Assembly: GCA_002310235.1 (NCBI GenBank)
Contig: DBYO01000020.1
Location: 38,310 to 102,309, forward strand
Source: Bacteroidales bacterium UBA1184
Lineage (GTDB): Bacteria > Bacteroidota > Bacteroidia > Bacteroidales > ML635J-15
DNA length: 64,000 bases
Reading direction: 5' to 3'
The notes below the pieces were generated by a model that was given only the letters and a program-made list of their open reading frames with translations, did no database searches and was not told the origin of the DNA. Within the stretch, counting starts at the first letter, position 1. Each line of letters opens with the position of its first letter. The translations under genes were made by a program, and so were the position numbers. Positions 42,234 to 53,131 of this stretch are shown here, in pieces.

Positions 42234-45200
42234 ATGAGTATGAGGAATTTGTTGTCTTTTATATTGTTGTTTTTATGTTGTGCATCGGTTATGGCACAGC
42301 ATCGTGGTGACAGCATAGACTGCAGCGACCGTATAGGATACTCGTGGATGAAAGGTTACGGTAATTCAAATTCCGAATATGTGTCGGATGTTGCTGTTGA
42401 CAATGATGGCAATATTTATGTGACTGGAACATTTTCGGGAACGCTCACTATTGATGGACAGTCTGTTGTTTCGGCAGGTTCTAGCGATTTCTATATCATG
42501 AAGATGACGCCAGATGGCTCTCTTATATGGTTTAAGCGCGGCGGTAGTTCCGCTGTGGAACAGGCAAATGCAATAGCTTTGGATAATAATGCCAATGTGT
42601 ATGTTGTAGGTATGTCGAACGACAATACTTCTTTTGATGGTAATGCCTTTCCATCGCGTGGTGCCAAGGATGGTTTCCTACTGAAACTCGATACTGATGG
42701 CGATTTTCAGTATGTGAGGACCTTGGGCTCGTATATGGACGATAATGCACTTGATGTTGTTGTAGATGGTGCCAATAATGTCATAGTTACAGGTTTCTTC
42801 AATTCAATGTTGCAGATTGGTCCATTGTCGTTTTTCCAGAATGGTAGGGGAGGCGACGATGCATTTCTTGTAAAGTTTGACACATCCGGAAATGTTTTGT
42901 GGTCGATGACTTATGCGTCAACTTTGCCAGACTATGGACGCCGTATTGCATGTGATGTTTCTAACAATGTTTATCTTGCTGGAGAATTCAAGGGTACATT
43001 GAATATCGGCGGAAGCAGTCTGCAGTCGGCAAACGACAGGGATGTTTACTTGGCTAAGTTGAATTCGTCAGGTTCTGCTCAATGGGCAGTGCAGCTCGGT
43101 ACAACTGGGAACGACAGCGTAAGGTCGTTGGCAGTAAGTTCTGCTGGCATAGTGTATATGGCATACAAGCAGGAGTCTGGTAATCCTATTGTGGCAAAGT
43201 ATTCTTCTTCTGGAACGGATGCTGGAACAATGACTTTTGCGGGAGGAAATGTCGTACTCAATGATATTTTGTGCGATACATACGGAAATGTTTATTATAC
43301 TGGTAATTTTACTGGTTCTGTCGATTTTGGAGATGGTCAAGTTACATCGTCGGGAAGCGGAAGCGATTACTTTATAGTTAGATATGGTTCGGACGATGTT
43401 ATAAATATGCATTTATACGGAAACCAGTCATCGCAGAATTCGTTGAATGCACTTGCTATCGACTATGCTAACAATGTTGTTGCAGGAGGATCATTTAGTT
43501 CTTCGATTACCATAAATGGAGACACAGAAACTTCTAACGGTCAAACTGATGCTCTTGTCATAAAGTTTGAGCGATATATGAGTTTTGGACAGACTAACAT
43601 ATTGAGTCCAGATTGTGATGCAAACAATATGGGCATTAGCGTTGATGTAGTTGGTGGAGAAACTCCGCTAATGTATTATTGGTCGAATAATTCCACAAGT
43701 GAGTCGCTCAGTGGCGTTTCGGCTGGAACATATAGTCTTACAGTTGTTGATAATGCACATTGTTTTATTACTCAATCATTTGTACTGACAGCTCCACAGG
43801 CACCTATTATATCTTTCCCAAGTATTCCGACATTGTGTCCTGCCGATACTGTAACTATAGATGCTCCAGAAGGTATGTTATCGTATGTTTGGAATACTGG
43901 TTCTACCGAAAGTTCAATACAGGTTCATTCGGCAGGAGTGTATTCCGTGGTTGTAACAGCGCAGAACTCATGTTCGGCATCTGCATCGTTTAATATTTCA
44001 CAATATCCAAACATAGATGTTCTACCCGAAACAGATTATTATTTCTGTCCAGGCGAGTCGCTTGTAATAAACGCTAGCGGATTCTTGTCGTACTATTGGT
44101 CTAACGGATCCAATTCATCGACTTTTACAACACCTATGGAATATACCTACTGGGTTCGCGCATACAATGGAATATGCTATTATTACGATACAATTACTAC
44201 CCACAAATATCCGCAACCGACAATCGAACTTGGTAGCGATACCTATTTCTGTGCAGGTGATAGTATAATGGTCACAGCTCCCGATGGTTTTGTTTCTTAT
44301 TCGTGGAGCAATGGGGCAGAAGGACGTTCTGTTTGGGTAAAAACAGATGGGGTGCTACAGGTTGAAGCTACTGATGCAAATACTTGTAAAGCTATAGATT
44401 CGATAAATGTAGGAGAAAGGGAAGTTCCGACGGTGGATTTGGGACCCGATAGTACATATTGTACCGAAGGAAAGGTGATCATTGGATCTCAGTTGTCGTA
44501 TCAGAACTGCAGTTTTTTGTGGAGTACAGCTGATACAGATGAGACTATTGTTATTATGGTGTCGGGAACATATTGGTTGCGAGTAACAAACGAATATGGT
44601 TGCGCAGGGTCAGATACCATAAATGTCAATATTATAAGAGTGGCACCAATAGGATTTCCCGATGTGATTGATTTTTGTGACGATTATGTGACGCTTGCAC
44701 CTGTAAGCACTTTTGAGTCGTACGAGTGGAGCACAGGAGAAACATCAGCAACTATTGATGTTTCTGTATCGGAAGTCTATTCGCTTACTGTAACCGATGT
44801 AAGTGGTTGTACAATAAGCGATGAGGTATATACTATAAAGCATAATATAGTAGAGCCATTCTTTGGAAACGATACCGTATTTTGCGGATTGGAGCAACGC
44901 AGGCTTTTCCTAAATACAACTTACGAATCATATTTGTGGAACAATGGTACAACAAATTCGTATATAGATATTGCAAATCCAGGATATTACTCCGTTAGCG
45001 TTACAAACGCAAGCGGATGTACTGCAAGTGCGGCTATGAATGCCGATTTCTCAGATAATTTCCCGCAGATTATAAAAATTACATCGGGAAAGGGTCTTAT
45101 AGTTGTTGAAGTGGAGGGTGGTGTGCCTCCGTATTATTATTCTGCTGATGGAAAGACATGGCAGGCCTCTAACATATTCGACAATTTACCATCCGACTAT

Positions 45201-45527
45201 TACAATATTTTGGTTCAGGATAATAATTATTGTACAGACCAGATGCGCACATATCTTGATGCTTCAATTGGTATCCCATCGTTTTTTACTCCTAATAACG
45301 ATGGATTTAACGATACTTGGATTATAACAGGACTGTATCTGTATCCCGATGCAAAGGTGGCTGTATATGACCGATTTGGCAAGCAGGTATTTTCGTCGAA
45401 GGGTGCGATTTGTGAATGGGATGGAATGTATGGCGGATATAAGCTGCCAAGCGATTCGTATTGGTACGTAGTGTATTTGGGGGCAGAATATCCTCCGTTT
45501 AAAGGTAGTGTTTCGATTAAGAGATAG
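42234..45527 (+). CDS. Large surface protein with SBBP repeats and gliding-type C-terminal domain
   Basis: This 1,097-residue exported protein starts with a signal peptide (ending VMAQ). Residues about 30-440 contain repeated SBBP-type beta-propeller units (VDNDGNIYVTGTFSGTLTIDG, NNVIVTGFFNSMLQIG, YGNVYYTGNFTGSVDFG). Residues 450-1000 are Ig-like or PKD-like units with repeated LSYVWNTGS, LSYYWSNGS and SYSWSNGAEG. The last 85 residues are a gliding motility-associated C-terminal domain (CHU_C, T9SS type B): PSFFTPNNDGFNDTWIITG, VYDRFGKQVF and WDGMYGGYKLPSDSYWYVV. The adjacent PorP/SprF probably supports its export. Function at the cell surface may be adhesion or motility. Confidence 0.92.
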   Translation: MSMRNLLSFILLFLCCASVMAQHRGDSIDCSDRIGYSWMKGYGNSNSEYVSDVAVDNDGNIYVTGTFSGTLTIDGQSVVSAGSSDFYIMKMTPDGSLIWFKRGGSSAVEQANAIALDNNANVYVVGMSNDNTSFDGNAFPSRGAKDGFLLKLDTDGDFQYVRTLGSYMDDNALDVVVDGANNVIVTGFFNSMLQIGPLSFFQNGRGGDDAFLVKFDTSGNVLWSMTYASTLPDYGRRIACDVSNNVYLAGEFKGTLNIGGSSLQSANDRDVYLAKLNSSGSAQWAVQLGTTGNDSVRSLAVSSAGIVYMAYKQESGNPIVAKYSSSGTDAGTMTFAGGNVVLNDILCDTYGNVYYTGNFTGSVDFGDGQVTSSGSGSDYFIVRYGSDDVINMHLYGNQSSQNSLNALAIDYANNVVAGGSFSSSITINGDTETSNGQTDALVIKFERYMSFGQTNILSPDCDANNMGISVDVVGGETPLMYYWSNNSTSESLSGVSAGTYSLTVVDNAHCFITQSFVLTAPQAPIISFPSIPTLCPADTVTIDAPEGMLSYVWNTGSTESSIQVHSAGVYSVVVTAQNSCSASASFNISQYPNIDVLPETDYYFCPGESLVINASGFLSYYWSNGSNSSTFTTPMEYTYWVRAYNGICYYYDTITTHKYPQPTIELGSDTYFCAGDSIMVTAPDGFVSYSWSNGAEGRSVWVKTDGVLQVEATDANTCKAIDSINVGEREVPTVDLGPDSTYCTEGKVIIGSQLSYQNCSFLWSTADTDETIVIMVSGTYWLRVTNEYGCAGSDTINVNIIRVAPIGFPDVIDFCDDYVTLAPVSTFESYEWSTGETSATIDVSVSEVYSLTVTDVSGCTISDEVYTIKHNIVEPFFGNDTVFCGLEQRRLFLNTTYESYLWNNGTTNSYIDIANPGYYSVSVTNASGCTASAAMNADFSDNFPQIIKITSGKGLIVVEVEGGVPPYYYSADGKTWQASNIFDNLPSDYYNILVQDNNYCTDQMRTYLDASIGIPSFFTPNNDGFNDTWIITGLYLYPDAKVAVYDRFGKQVFSSKGAICEWDGMYGGYKLPSDSYWYVVYLGAEYPPFKGSVSIKR

Positions 45528-45540
45528 TAATGCATAAACA

Positions 45541-45575
45541 ATAGGGGCAGGTTTACCTGCCCCTATATTTTTTTT
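45541..45575 (+). terminator. Terminator after the gliding-type surface protein
   Basis: Perfect 12-bp stem ATAGGGGCAGGT/ACCTGCCCCTAT with a TT loop, then a T run of about nine. Confidence 0.9.
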
Positions 45576-45604
45576 GCCTATTTAATTCATTTCCATTATA
45601 TTTG
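45573..45604 (+). promoter_or_regulatory. Bacteroidota promoter for the first BspA-like gene
   Basis: TTTG at 45573-45576, a 20-base spacer, then TATATTTG at 45597-45604. The predicted start of transcription near 45611 lies after the GTG at 45607 and supports ATG 45634. Confidence 0.65.
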
Positions 45605-45633
45605 CCGTGAAATTATATATGAAGTTATATGTT

Positions 45634-48600
45634 ATGAGGAATTTATATACATTAATAATTTTGTTCTTTGCAAGTTTGTTGGCAAACTATGCAATGGCAT
45701 ACGATTTTTCGGCAGTATGTAGCAGCGGACAAACATTATACTACAGCATTACATCTGAGACTGCGCCTTATACGGTGCAAGTTGTAAGTGAAAATTCTTC
45801 GTCGCCATATTATACGACCAATCCTACCGGCAACCTTGTGTTTCCCGAATCGGTAGTGCATAATGGTGTTACATATTCCGTAACAAGTATTGGCGATTAT
45901 GCGTTTTCTGAATGTACAGGACTGACTTCCGTTACAATTCCGACTACAATTACCGCCTTTAATTATTGGTCGTTTTATAATTGCAGTGGACTTACATCAG
46001 TATATTATAATGGAAGTCTGGAAGAGTGGTGTGCTATTAATTTCGGTAACGAAGCAAACCCTCTTCGCAGTGCTGGTAGATTGTATATTAACAATGAACT
46101 GATAACCGATTTGGTGATACCAAGTACTGTAACCGAAGTGAAAGCTCGTGCTTTTAATGGATTGTCAGCAACATCGCTTACAATTCATGCTTTGGTTACA
46201 AGTATTGGTGAATGGGCATTTCAGGAATGTAGCAATTTGCAGTCTATAATCGTTGATTCAAACAATCCAGTTTATGATTCTCGAGACAACTGCAATGCAA
46301 TAATTGAAACAGCTACAAATACATTGATTGTAGGTTGCAGAAATACGGTTATCCCCAATTCGGTAACGAGTATTGGGAAATATGCGTTTTTATGGTGCAC
46401 AGGACTGACATCAATTATTATTCCTGATTTGGTCACAAGTATTGGAGCTAATGCGTTTTATGGTTGTACGAGTCTGTCATCTATTACTTTTGGTTCTGGA
46501 ATAACAAGCATTGAAAATTATGCATTTTCAATGACACCTTGGCTTAATAATCAGCCAGAAGGTTTGCTGTATGTGGGACCTTGCTGTATAGGATACCAAG
46601 GCACTCCGTCGGGAGAAGTATCCATACAGGAAGGAACATTATATATCACACAAAGTGCGTTTGTGTCTAAAAGTGGAATTACGAATTTGATAATTCCTAA
46701 TTCGGTAATAAGCATCGGGGAGCGGGCTTTCTACGGTTGCGGAATGGAAACTGTAACAATAGGAGAATCGGTAGATAGTTTGGGGTATTTATCTTTTTAT
46801 AATTGTCCTAATCTGACTACTGTCAACTATAATGCAATAAATTGTGTATCAGTGGGAAAGTACAGCACTTCTCCGTTTGAAAGATGTTCATCGTTGACAA
46901 CGCTGAATATTGGCGAAAAAGTGAAAAACATTCCAAGTTATCTTTTTAAAGAGTGTAGCAGTCTGACCGGGAATTTGATTATTCCAGATTCCGTAACGAA
47001 TATTGGTTCATACGCTTTTTCGAATTGTAGCGGACTGACCGGAGATTTGATTATTCCCGATTTTGTAACGAACATTTCTTCAATGGCTTTTTCGAATTGT
47101 AGCGGACTGACAACAGTAACCGTAGGTAGGTCAGTTATTAATATTGATGGTTTTTGGGGGTGTTCAGGATTGACCACCATTAATTTTAATGCGACAAATT
47201 GTACAGAGGCTAGGTTTTATAATAGTGCATCGTTGACTAACTTGAATATCGGAGAAAATGTAACAAATATTCCTGAATATACATTTTATGAATGTGCCAA
47301 TCTGTCAGGAACTTTACAAATTCCAGATTCTGTAACCAACATTGGAAATCGGGCATTTTATAATTGCAGCGGTTTTGATAATATAGTATTGGGTAACCAG
47401 ATTGAAAGTGTTGGTTATGGTGCATTTTCTGGATGTAGTGGACTGACTGAGATTACAATCCCCAGTACTGTCACAAGTATTGGCAGTTCTGCATTTTCCG
47501 ATTGTAGCAATCTTACGACAGTTAACTTTAATGCAACAAATTGTGCCGCAATGAATTCTAGTTCTCCAACATTTGATGGTTGCTCGCTCTTTACTACCTT
47601 GAATATCGGTGAGAATGTAACAAATATTCCGGATTATGCATTTCGGGCATGTGATAATATAACCGATATATATGCTAATTCAAATACGCCGCCAAGTCTT
47701 GGCTATGGTGTTTTTACGTCGTCAGCTTATAATTCTGCGACTGTTTGGACACCTTGTCCTGCCGCAACAACCTATAGAAGCGACAGCCAATGGGGACAAT
47801 TCACAAACATTCAGAATGAGCAAACGTCCATTTATAATATAGCCGTGCAAACCGCCGATGCAAACATGGGTGATGTTACTGGAGAAGGCAGTTTTACATG
47901 TGATACAGAAGTGGAGCTTACCGCCACTCCAAACGATGGCTATCGTTTCCTGTCGTGGAACGATGGTAACGAAGACAATCCAAGAACAATCACCGTAGGT
48001 GGAGATAGCACTTTCGTGGCAAGTTTCAGAGCGATATATACTATTACGGCATCGGCAGGCGAACATGGTTCAATATCTCCCAGCGGTGATATAACTCTTG
48101 ATGAAGGAGCAAGCCAGACGTATATAATCACTCCTGACAACTGCTATCAAATTGCAAGTGTGTTGGTCGACGACGTGGAGGCAATAGACGAACTGGTAAA
48201 CGGAACCTATACTTTCACTGGACTCGCTGCAAACCACACTATAGTTGCTACTTTTGAGAATGGTTTACAAACAATTACAGTTGTAGCTGGTGAACATGGT
48301 ACAATCACTCATGATAATACGGACGGTGATGCAGTTGTTACATGCGGCGGTAGTAAGAGTTTTACAATAACTCCGGATGATTGCTATGAGATTGTAGAAG
48401 TAATTGTTGATGGAGTTACCGTAAGACTTGATGAAAACAATACATATACTTTCCCAAATGTTACAGAAGACCACACAATAGAAGCTACATTCACGATTTT
48501 GACATACACTGTTTCGGTTTCTGTAGGAGAGCATGGCAACATAACTCATAATAATGAAGATGGAAACGCCGTGGTTGACTGTGGCGATAACCAGAGCTTC

Positions 48601-49542
48601 ACGATTACCCCCGAAACCAATTACCGCATAGTAAACGTAATTGTTGACGGGCAAACCGATGTTACCGACTTGCTTGTCGATGGAGTTTACACATTTGAAA
48701 ATGTAACAGCCAATCATACTATAGCGGCAACATTTGAATTGGTTACATATACGATTACAGTGTCGGCAAACAACGATGAGTATGGCTCTGTTTCTGGTGA
48801 CGGAACTTATACAGTCGGAACAGAAATAAGCCTTACGGCATCACCAAACGACGGCTATCGCTTTGTTTCGTGGAACGATGGCAATACCGACAATCCACGC
48901 ACATTGATAGTCACAAGCGATAGTACGTTTGTCGCAACATTTGTACGAAGCCAGTTCGCAATCACGGCGATTTCATCTGATCATGATGGCGGGTCTGTTA
49001 TGGGAGGAGGAACATATTCCGAAGGCGATACTGCAACGCTTACAGCAACTCCAAGCATCGGCTATTGCTTTATATCGTGGAGCGACGGCAATACCGACAA
49101 TCCGCGAATGGTTGAAGTTGTACAAGATAGCACATTTGTAGCCGAATTCAGTGCAACCGTGCATCGTGCAGTCGACACCACGGTTACAAGCTACCTCTCA
49201 GTCGACGAGCATACATTTTATGTAAGCGGAGTCTATTCGTATATAATTCCGTCGGATATAGGCTGCGATACAATAGTCGACCTTACGCTCCAGGTACTCG
49301 ACGAGCCGAAGGTATTCGAAATTAGTCCTAATCCAGCGAAAAGTTTAATCAACATTTCGTCGGAAGATTATATTTCGATGGTTGAGATTTATTCAACAGC
49401 AGGAAGGCTTGTAATTCAGAAGCAAATTGATGCAAATATGGCAGAAGTGAACATTGAGTGGCTTGTTCCTGGCGTATATTTTGTAAGGTTGTTCTGTGAA
49501 GAAGGTGGGCAGCCAGTTGTTCAAAAATTTATTAAAGAGTAA
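45634..49542 (+). CDS. BspA-like LRR surface protein 1 with T9SS sorting domain
   Basis: This 1,302-residue protein has a signal peptide (MRNLYTLIILFFASLLANYAMA), a short conserved module (YDFSAVCSSGQTLYYSI), then about 20 leucine-rich repeats of the BspA type (LRR_5), recognised by units such as IPNSVTSIGKYAFLWCTGLTS. From about residue 705 it has six copies of a divergent InlB-type B-repeat of 65-80 residues, each beginning YTITxSAxxxxGS and ending in a W-or-V-rich strand. A 70-residue T9SS type A sorting domain closes the chain (SPNPAKSLINISS, GVYFVRLF, VVQKFIKE). It is probably anchored on the cell surface by PorU and may bind host or food-derived polymers. The next gene begins 1 base after its stop. 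Confidence 0.93.
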   Translation: MRNLYTLIILFFASLLANYAMAYDFSAVCSSGQTLYYSITSETAPYTVQVVSENSSSPYYTTNPTGNLVFPESVVHNGVTYSVTSIGDYAFSECTGLTSVTIPTTITAFNYWSFYNCSGLTSVYYNGSLEEWCAINFGNEANPLRSAGRLYINNELITDLVIPSTVTEVKARAFNGLSATSLTIHALVTSIGEWAFQECSNLQSIIVDSNNPVYDSRDNCNAIIETATNTLIVGCRNTVIPNSVTSIGKYAFLWCTGLTSIIIPDLVTSIGANAFYGCTSLSSITFGSGITSIENYAFSMTPWLNNQPEGLLYVGPCCIGYQGTPSGEVSIQEGTLYITQSAFVSKSGITNLIIPNSVISIGERAFYGCGMETVTIGESVDSLGYLSFYNCPNLTTVNYNAINCVSVGKYSTSPFERCSSLTTLNIGEKVKNIPSYLFKECSSLTGNLIIPDSVTNIGSYAFSNCSGLTGDLIIPDFVTNISSMAFSNCSGLTTVTVGRSVINIDGFWGCSGLTTINFNATNCTEARFYNSASLTNLNIGENVTNIPEYTFYECANLSGTLQIPDSVTNIGNRAFYNCSGFDNIVLGNQIESVGYGAFSGCSGLTEITIPSTVTSIGSSAFSDCSNLTTVNFNATNCAAMNSSSPTFDGCSLFTTLNIGENVTNIPDYAFRACDNITDIYANSNTPPSLGYGVFTSSAYNSATVWTPCPAATTYRSDSQWGQFTNIQNEQTSIYNIAVQTADANMGDVTGEGSFTCDTEVELTATPNDGYRFLSWNDGNEDNPRTITVGGDSTFVASFRAIYTITASAGEHGSISPSGDITLDEGASQTYIITPDNCYQIASVLVDDVEAIDELVNGTYTFTGLAANHTIVATFENGLQTITVVAGEHGTITHDNTDGDAVVTCGGSKSFTITPDDCYEIVEVIVDGVTVRLDENNTYTFPNVTEDHTIEATFTILTYTVSVSVGEHGNITHNNEDGNAVVDCGDNQSFTITPETNYRIVNVIVDGQTDVTDLLVDGVYTFENVTANHTIAATFELVTYTITVSANNDEYGSVSGDGTYTVGTEISLTASPNDGYRFVSWNDGNTDNPRTLIVTSDSTFVATFVRSQFAITAISSDHDGGSVMGGGTYSEGDTATLTATPSIGYCFISWSDGNTDNPRMVEVVQDSTFVAEFSATVHRAVDTTVTSYLSVDEHTFYVSGVYSYIIPSDIGCDTIVDLTLQVLDEPKVFEISPNPAKSLINISSEDYISMVEIYSTAGRLVIQKQIDANMAEVNIEWLVPGVYFVRLFCEEGGQPVVQKFIKE

Positions 49543-49543
49543 T

Positions 49544-52500
49544 ATGAAGAAGTTATTAACATTTTTCCTTCTTTTTAGTTTGTTGGGCTTCAATGCAAAG
49601 GCCTACGACTTCACGGCAATCTGTGCTACAGGACAAACACTAGCATACTCCATTACTTCCGATACCATGCCTTATACAGTGTCGCTTGTAAGAGGTGACG
49701 CTTCTTTGTCGGGGGATATTGAAATTCCCGAATCGGTCGAATATAACGATATAGTATATTCGGTTACTGCTATTGGCGATACAGCGTTTTTTCACGAAAG
49801 TTCGATAACCTCGATAACTGTTCCTAATACAGTTACAAGTGTAGGAGAAAGAGCATTTTATGATTGCAGAGGAATTCGTGGTCTTGTTTATAATGACAAC
49901 ATTTTAATGTATGTGCCGTATCTTTCGTCGTCGGTAATTTCTGTCCCTGAAGGAATAAAAACGATACATCGGGATGCATTTATAGATCATTACAATCTAA
50001 GTACCCTTACGATACCGTCTTCGGTAACAGATATTGGCTCTTACTCATTTCAATATTGTACTAATTTGTCAACGGTAAATTTTAACGCGATAGACTGCAA
50101 TGCCACTAGTGCTTTTGTTTCACTAGAATCATTGACTACGCTGAATTTCGCCTCAAATGTGACTCGTATATCTGACTCTATCTGCTTTTTTTGTTCTAAT
50201 TTGGTAGATTTAGTACTTCCTGATAGTTTGACATACATTGGAAAATGTGCATTTTTAAATTGCGTATTACCTTCGACAATAACAATTCCAGAAAATGTAA
50301 CATACATTGGTGAAGGCGCGTTCCATCAGTGCACTGGATTATCGACTCTATACTTCAATGCGACAAATTGTACGTCTGATTTAATTGAAGGTTCTTCGAG
50401 TGCTACTATATTCGGCGGAAGCTCATTATCAACCGTGATTATCGGTGAAAATGTAACCCGTATTCCTAATTCATTTTTATGGGCATGTCAAAATGTGCAA
50501 TCGTTAACAATTCCAGAAAGTACGACAATTATTGGAAATAAAGCGTTTCTGGCTAGCGGGCTTACAGAAATAACAATCCCAGAAAATGTAACAGAAATTG
50601 GAGGCCTTGCATTCTGGAGTTGCACAAACCTTACTACAGTTAACTACAATGCAATAAACTGTACTTCTGCAGGCAGTTCTAGTCAATATATATTCAAAGA
50701 TTGTTCTGCGCTAACGACCGTGAATATAGGTGAAAATGTAACCAATATCCCTGATTATCTGTTTTATAAATGTACCGAACTGACATCTGTCACATTTTCT
50801 AATTCGGTAACCCGCATTGGTTACCTAACATTTGGCAGTTGTAGTGCACTGCCTTCTGTTACTTTGGGTAATTCTGTAGCTACTATTGATGATTATGCAT
50901 TTAGTGGATGCATTATGTTGACAGAACTAACCATAAATTCAGCTCCAAACATTGGCGATTATGCATTTAGAATTTGCGATAGCATCACAGAAATAAATGC
51001 AATGTCAATAACTCCTCCGACTATTAATTCCCTAAGCTTCCCATCAACATTGTATGAGGCCGCAACGGTTTGGACTCCATGTCCATCGGCTTCAATATAC
51101 AGAAGTAATAGCCAATGGCGCAGATTCACGCATATTCAGAACGAGCAAACGACCATTTATAATATAGCCGTGCAAACAGCCGATGCTAACATGGGAGATG
51201 TTTCTGGCGACGGAGGTTTTACCTGCGATACTGAAGTTACCCTTACAGCAACACCCAACGACGGCTATCGTTTCCTTTCGTGGAACGACGGCAACGAAGA
51301 CAATCCAAGGACAATCACAGTCGCCGGTGACAGCTCCTTTGTTGCAAGCTTCAAGGCTGTACATACTATCACGGCTTCTGCAGGCGCAGGCGGTATGATA
51401 AGTCCGAATGGGGAAGTAACAATAGATGACGGCGCCGACCAGCAGTTCACTATATCGCCAAACACTCAATATCGCATCGTAAGCGTAATAGTTGACGGCA
51501 CAACAAATGTTACCACTCAGCTGGTAAACGGTGTTTACACATTCGTAAACGTAACAGCCGACCATACCATAACAGCGACATTCGAGGAGATACCGTATTA
51601 TACGATTTCGGTGTCGACAGGCAACCATGGATCAATATCACCAAGCACCGATGTTACTGTCATGGAAGGCGAAAACCAGACATTTACGTTTTCAGCGGAC
51701 GCTTGCTACGAAATAGAGGATGTAAGAGTTGACGGAGCAACAGTAAGGCTCGACGAAAACAACACATATACGTTCACAAACGTAACAGCCAACCATACAG
51801 TTGAAGCTACATTTGATATTCTCACTTACACAATTTCCGTAACAGCAAGCGAGCACGGCTCTGTCACCCACAACGACGAAGAAGGTGATGTTGTAGTGAA
51901 CTGCGGCGACAGCCAGAGTTTCACAATCGTGGCAGACGACAGCTGCCGATTGGTAAGTGTAATGGTTGACGGAGTGAATGTTACCAGTCAACTTGTCAAT
52001 GGAGTTTACACATTCACCAATGTGACAGCCAACCATACAATAAATGTGACATTCGAGGAAATCCCGATATATACAATTGCCGTTTCTGCAAACAACGCTG
52101 AGTATGGTTCGGTAACAGGTAGCGGAACATATATGGAAGGCACTGATGTTACAATTACAGCCACACCAAACAACGATTACCACTTTGTGTCGTGGGATGA
52201 CAATAACACCGATAATCCGCGTACATTCACGGCGACAAGCGACGGTGTATATGTTGCCAACTTTGCACGAAACCAGCACACAATCACTGCACTTGCTTCC
52301 GATTCAAACTTCGGATCGGTGTCGGGCGGTGGAACATACGATGTAGGAGCCACGGTTACCTTGACGGCAATTCCGAATGCTAGTTACCGTTTCTTGTCGT
52401 GGAATGACGACAATACCGACAATCCAAGAACTATTGTTGTCGATGGCGACAGCACATTCATTGCAAGTTTCAGGGCATTATACACAATAAGCGTAATTGC

Positions 52501-53068
52501 AAACAACGATGAGGGCGGTTTGGTTTCGGGTAGCGGAATATACGACGAGGGAGCTGAGGTTGTTATAACTGCAACACCGAATGTCGGCTACTGCTTCATT
52601 GAGTGGAACGATGCCAGCACCGACACCTTGCGTACGATTACCGTCACAAGCGACAGCACCTTTGTAGCCGACTTCAGTGCGACAGCATACCGAGCTGTCG
52701 ATACCACGGTGACAAGTTACCTTACTCTCGACGAGCATACGTTTTATGCCAGCGGAGTCTATTCGTATGTAATTCCTTCGGATATGGGCTGCGATACTAT
52801 TGTTGACCTAACGCTCCAGGTTCTCGATGTGCCCGAGACATACGACATAAGTCCAAATCCTGCGAAGAGCATAATAAGCATATCGTCGGAGGATTATATA
52901 TCGGCGGTAGAGATTTATTCTACAACGGGAAAACTTGTCATTCAGAAGCAAATCGATGCAAATAGGGCGGAGGTGAACGTCGAGAGGCTTGTCCCGGGAG
53001 TTTATTTTGTAAAACTGTTTGGCGAAGACGTTGGACTGCCGTCGGTTAAAAGGTTTGTAAAGGAATAA
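49544..53068 (+). CDS. BspA-like LRR surface protein 2 with T9SS sorting domain
   Basis: This 1,174-residue paralogue of the 45634 gene has the same order of parts: signal peptide (MKKLLTFFLLFSLLGFNAKA), the YDFTAICATGQTLAYSI module, an LRR_5 region of about 15 repeats, seven divergent B-repeats from about residue 530 (IYNIAVQTADANMGD onward) and a type A sorting domain (SPNPAKSIISISS, GVYFVKLF). ATG 49544 follows the upstream stop by 1 base; the frame is open further up but that segment reads across the preceding gene. It is shorter than gene 1 in its LRR part and has one more B-repeat. Co-transcription with gene 1 is very probable. Confidence 0.93.
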   Translation: MKKLLTFFLLFSLLGFNAKAYDFTAICATGQTLAYSITSDTMPYTVSLVRGDASLSGDIEIPESVEYNDIVYSVTAIGDTAFFHESSITSITVPNTVTSVGERAFYDCRGIRGLVYNDNILMYVPYLSSSVISVPEGIKTIHRDAFIDHYNLSTLTIPSSVTDIGSYSFQYCTNLSTVNFNAIDCNATSAFVSLESLTTLNFASNVTRISDSICFFCSNLVDLVLPDSLTYIGKCAFLNCVLPSTITIPENVTYIGEGAFHQCTGLSTLYFNATNCTSDLIEGSSSATIFGGSSLSTVIIGENVTRIPNSFLWACQNVQSLTIPESTTIIGNKAFLASGLTEITIPENVTEIGGLAFWSCTNLTTVNYNAINCTSAGSSSQYIFKDCSALTTVNIGENVTNIPDYLFYKCTELTSVTFSNSVTRIGYLTFGSCSALPSVTLGNSVATIDDYAFSGCIMLTELTINSAPNIGDYAFRICDSITEINAMSITPPTINSLSFPSTLYEAATVWTPCPSASIYRSNSQWRRFTHIQNEQTTIYNIAVQTADANMGDVSGDGGFTCDTEVTLTATPNDGYRFLSWNDGNEDNPRTITVAGDSSFVASFKAVHTITASAGAGGMISPNGEVTIDDGADQQFTISPNTQYRIVSVIVDGTTNVTTQLVNGVYTFVNVTADHTITATFEEIPYYTISVSTGNHGSISPSTDVTVMEGENQTFTFSADACYEIEDVRVDGATVRLDENNTYTFTNVTANHTVEATFDILTYTISVTASEHGSVTHNDEEGDVVVNCGDSQSFTIVADDSCRLVSVMVDGVNVTSQLVNGVYTFTNVTANHTINVTFEEIPIYTIAVSANNAEYGSVTGSGTYMEGTDVTITATPNNDYHFVSWDDNNTDNPRTFTATSDGVYVANFARNQHTITALASDSNFGSVSGGGTYDVGATVTLTAIPNASYRFLSWNDDNTDNPRTIVVDGDSTFIASFRALYTISVIANNDEGGLVSGSGIYDEGAEVVITATPNVGYCFIEWNDASTDTLRTITVTSDSTFVADFSATAYRAVDTTVTSYLTLDEHTFYASGVYSYVIPSDMGCDTIVDLTLQVLDVPETYDISPNPAKSIISISSEDYISAVEIYSTTGKLVIQKQIDANRAEVNVERLVPGVYFVKLFGEDVGLPSVKRFVKE

Positions 53069-53071
53069 AAA

Positions 53072-53103
53072 TTTGTCTATTTATACCAAATATATTATTT
53101 TTG
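53072..53103 (+). promoter_or_regulatory. Bacteroidota promoter for the third BspA-like gene
   Basis: TTTG at 53072-53075, a 20-base spacer, then TATTTTTG at 53096-53103, 28 bases before ATG 53132. This gene can be expressed independently of the first two. Confidence 0.65.
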
Positions 53104-53131
53104 TCACCCAATATAGATAGAGTTTAAAACA

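Noticed and set aside
45900..47700. Repeated DNA in the BspA genes as a CRISPR or satellite array
   Set aside because: The periodicity follows the leucine-rich repeat protein units and the frame stays open, so it is a coding repeat.
45607..49542. GTG 45607 as the start of the first BspA-like gene
   Set aside because: It lies at or before the predicted start of transcription set by TATATTTG at 45597; ATG 45634 opens a normal signal peptide.
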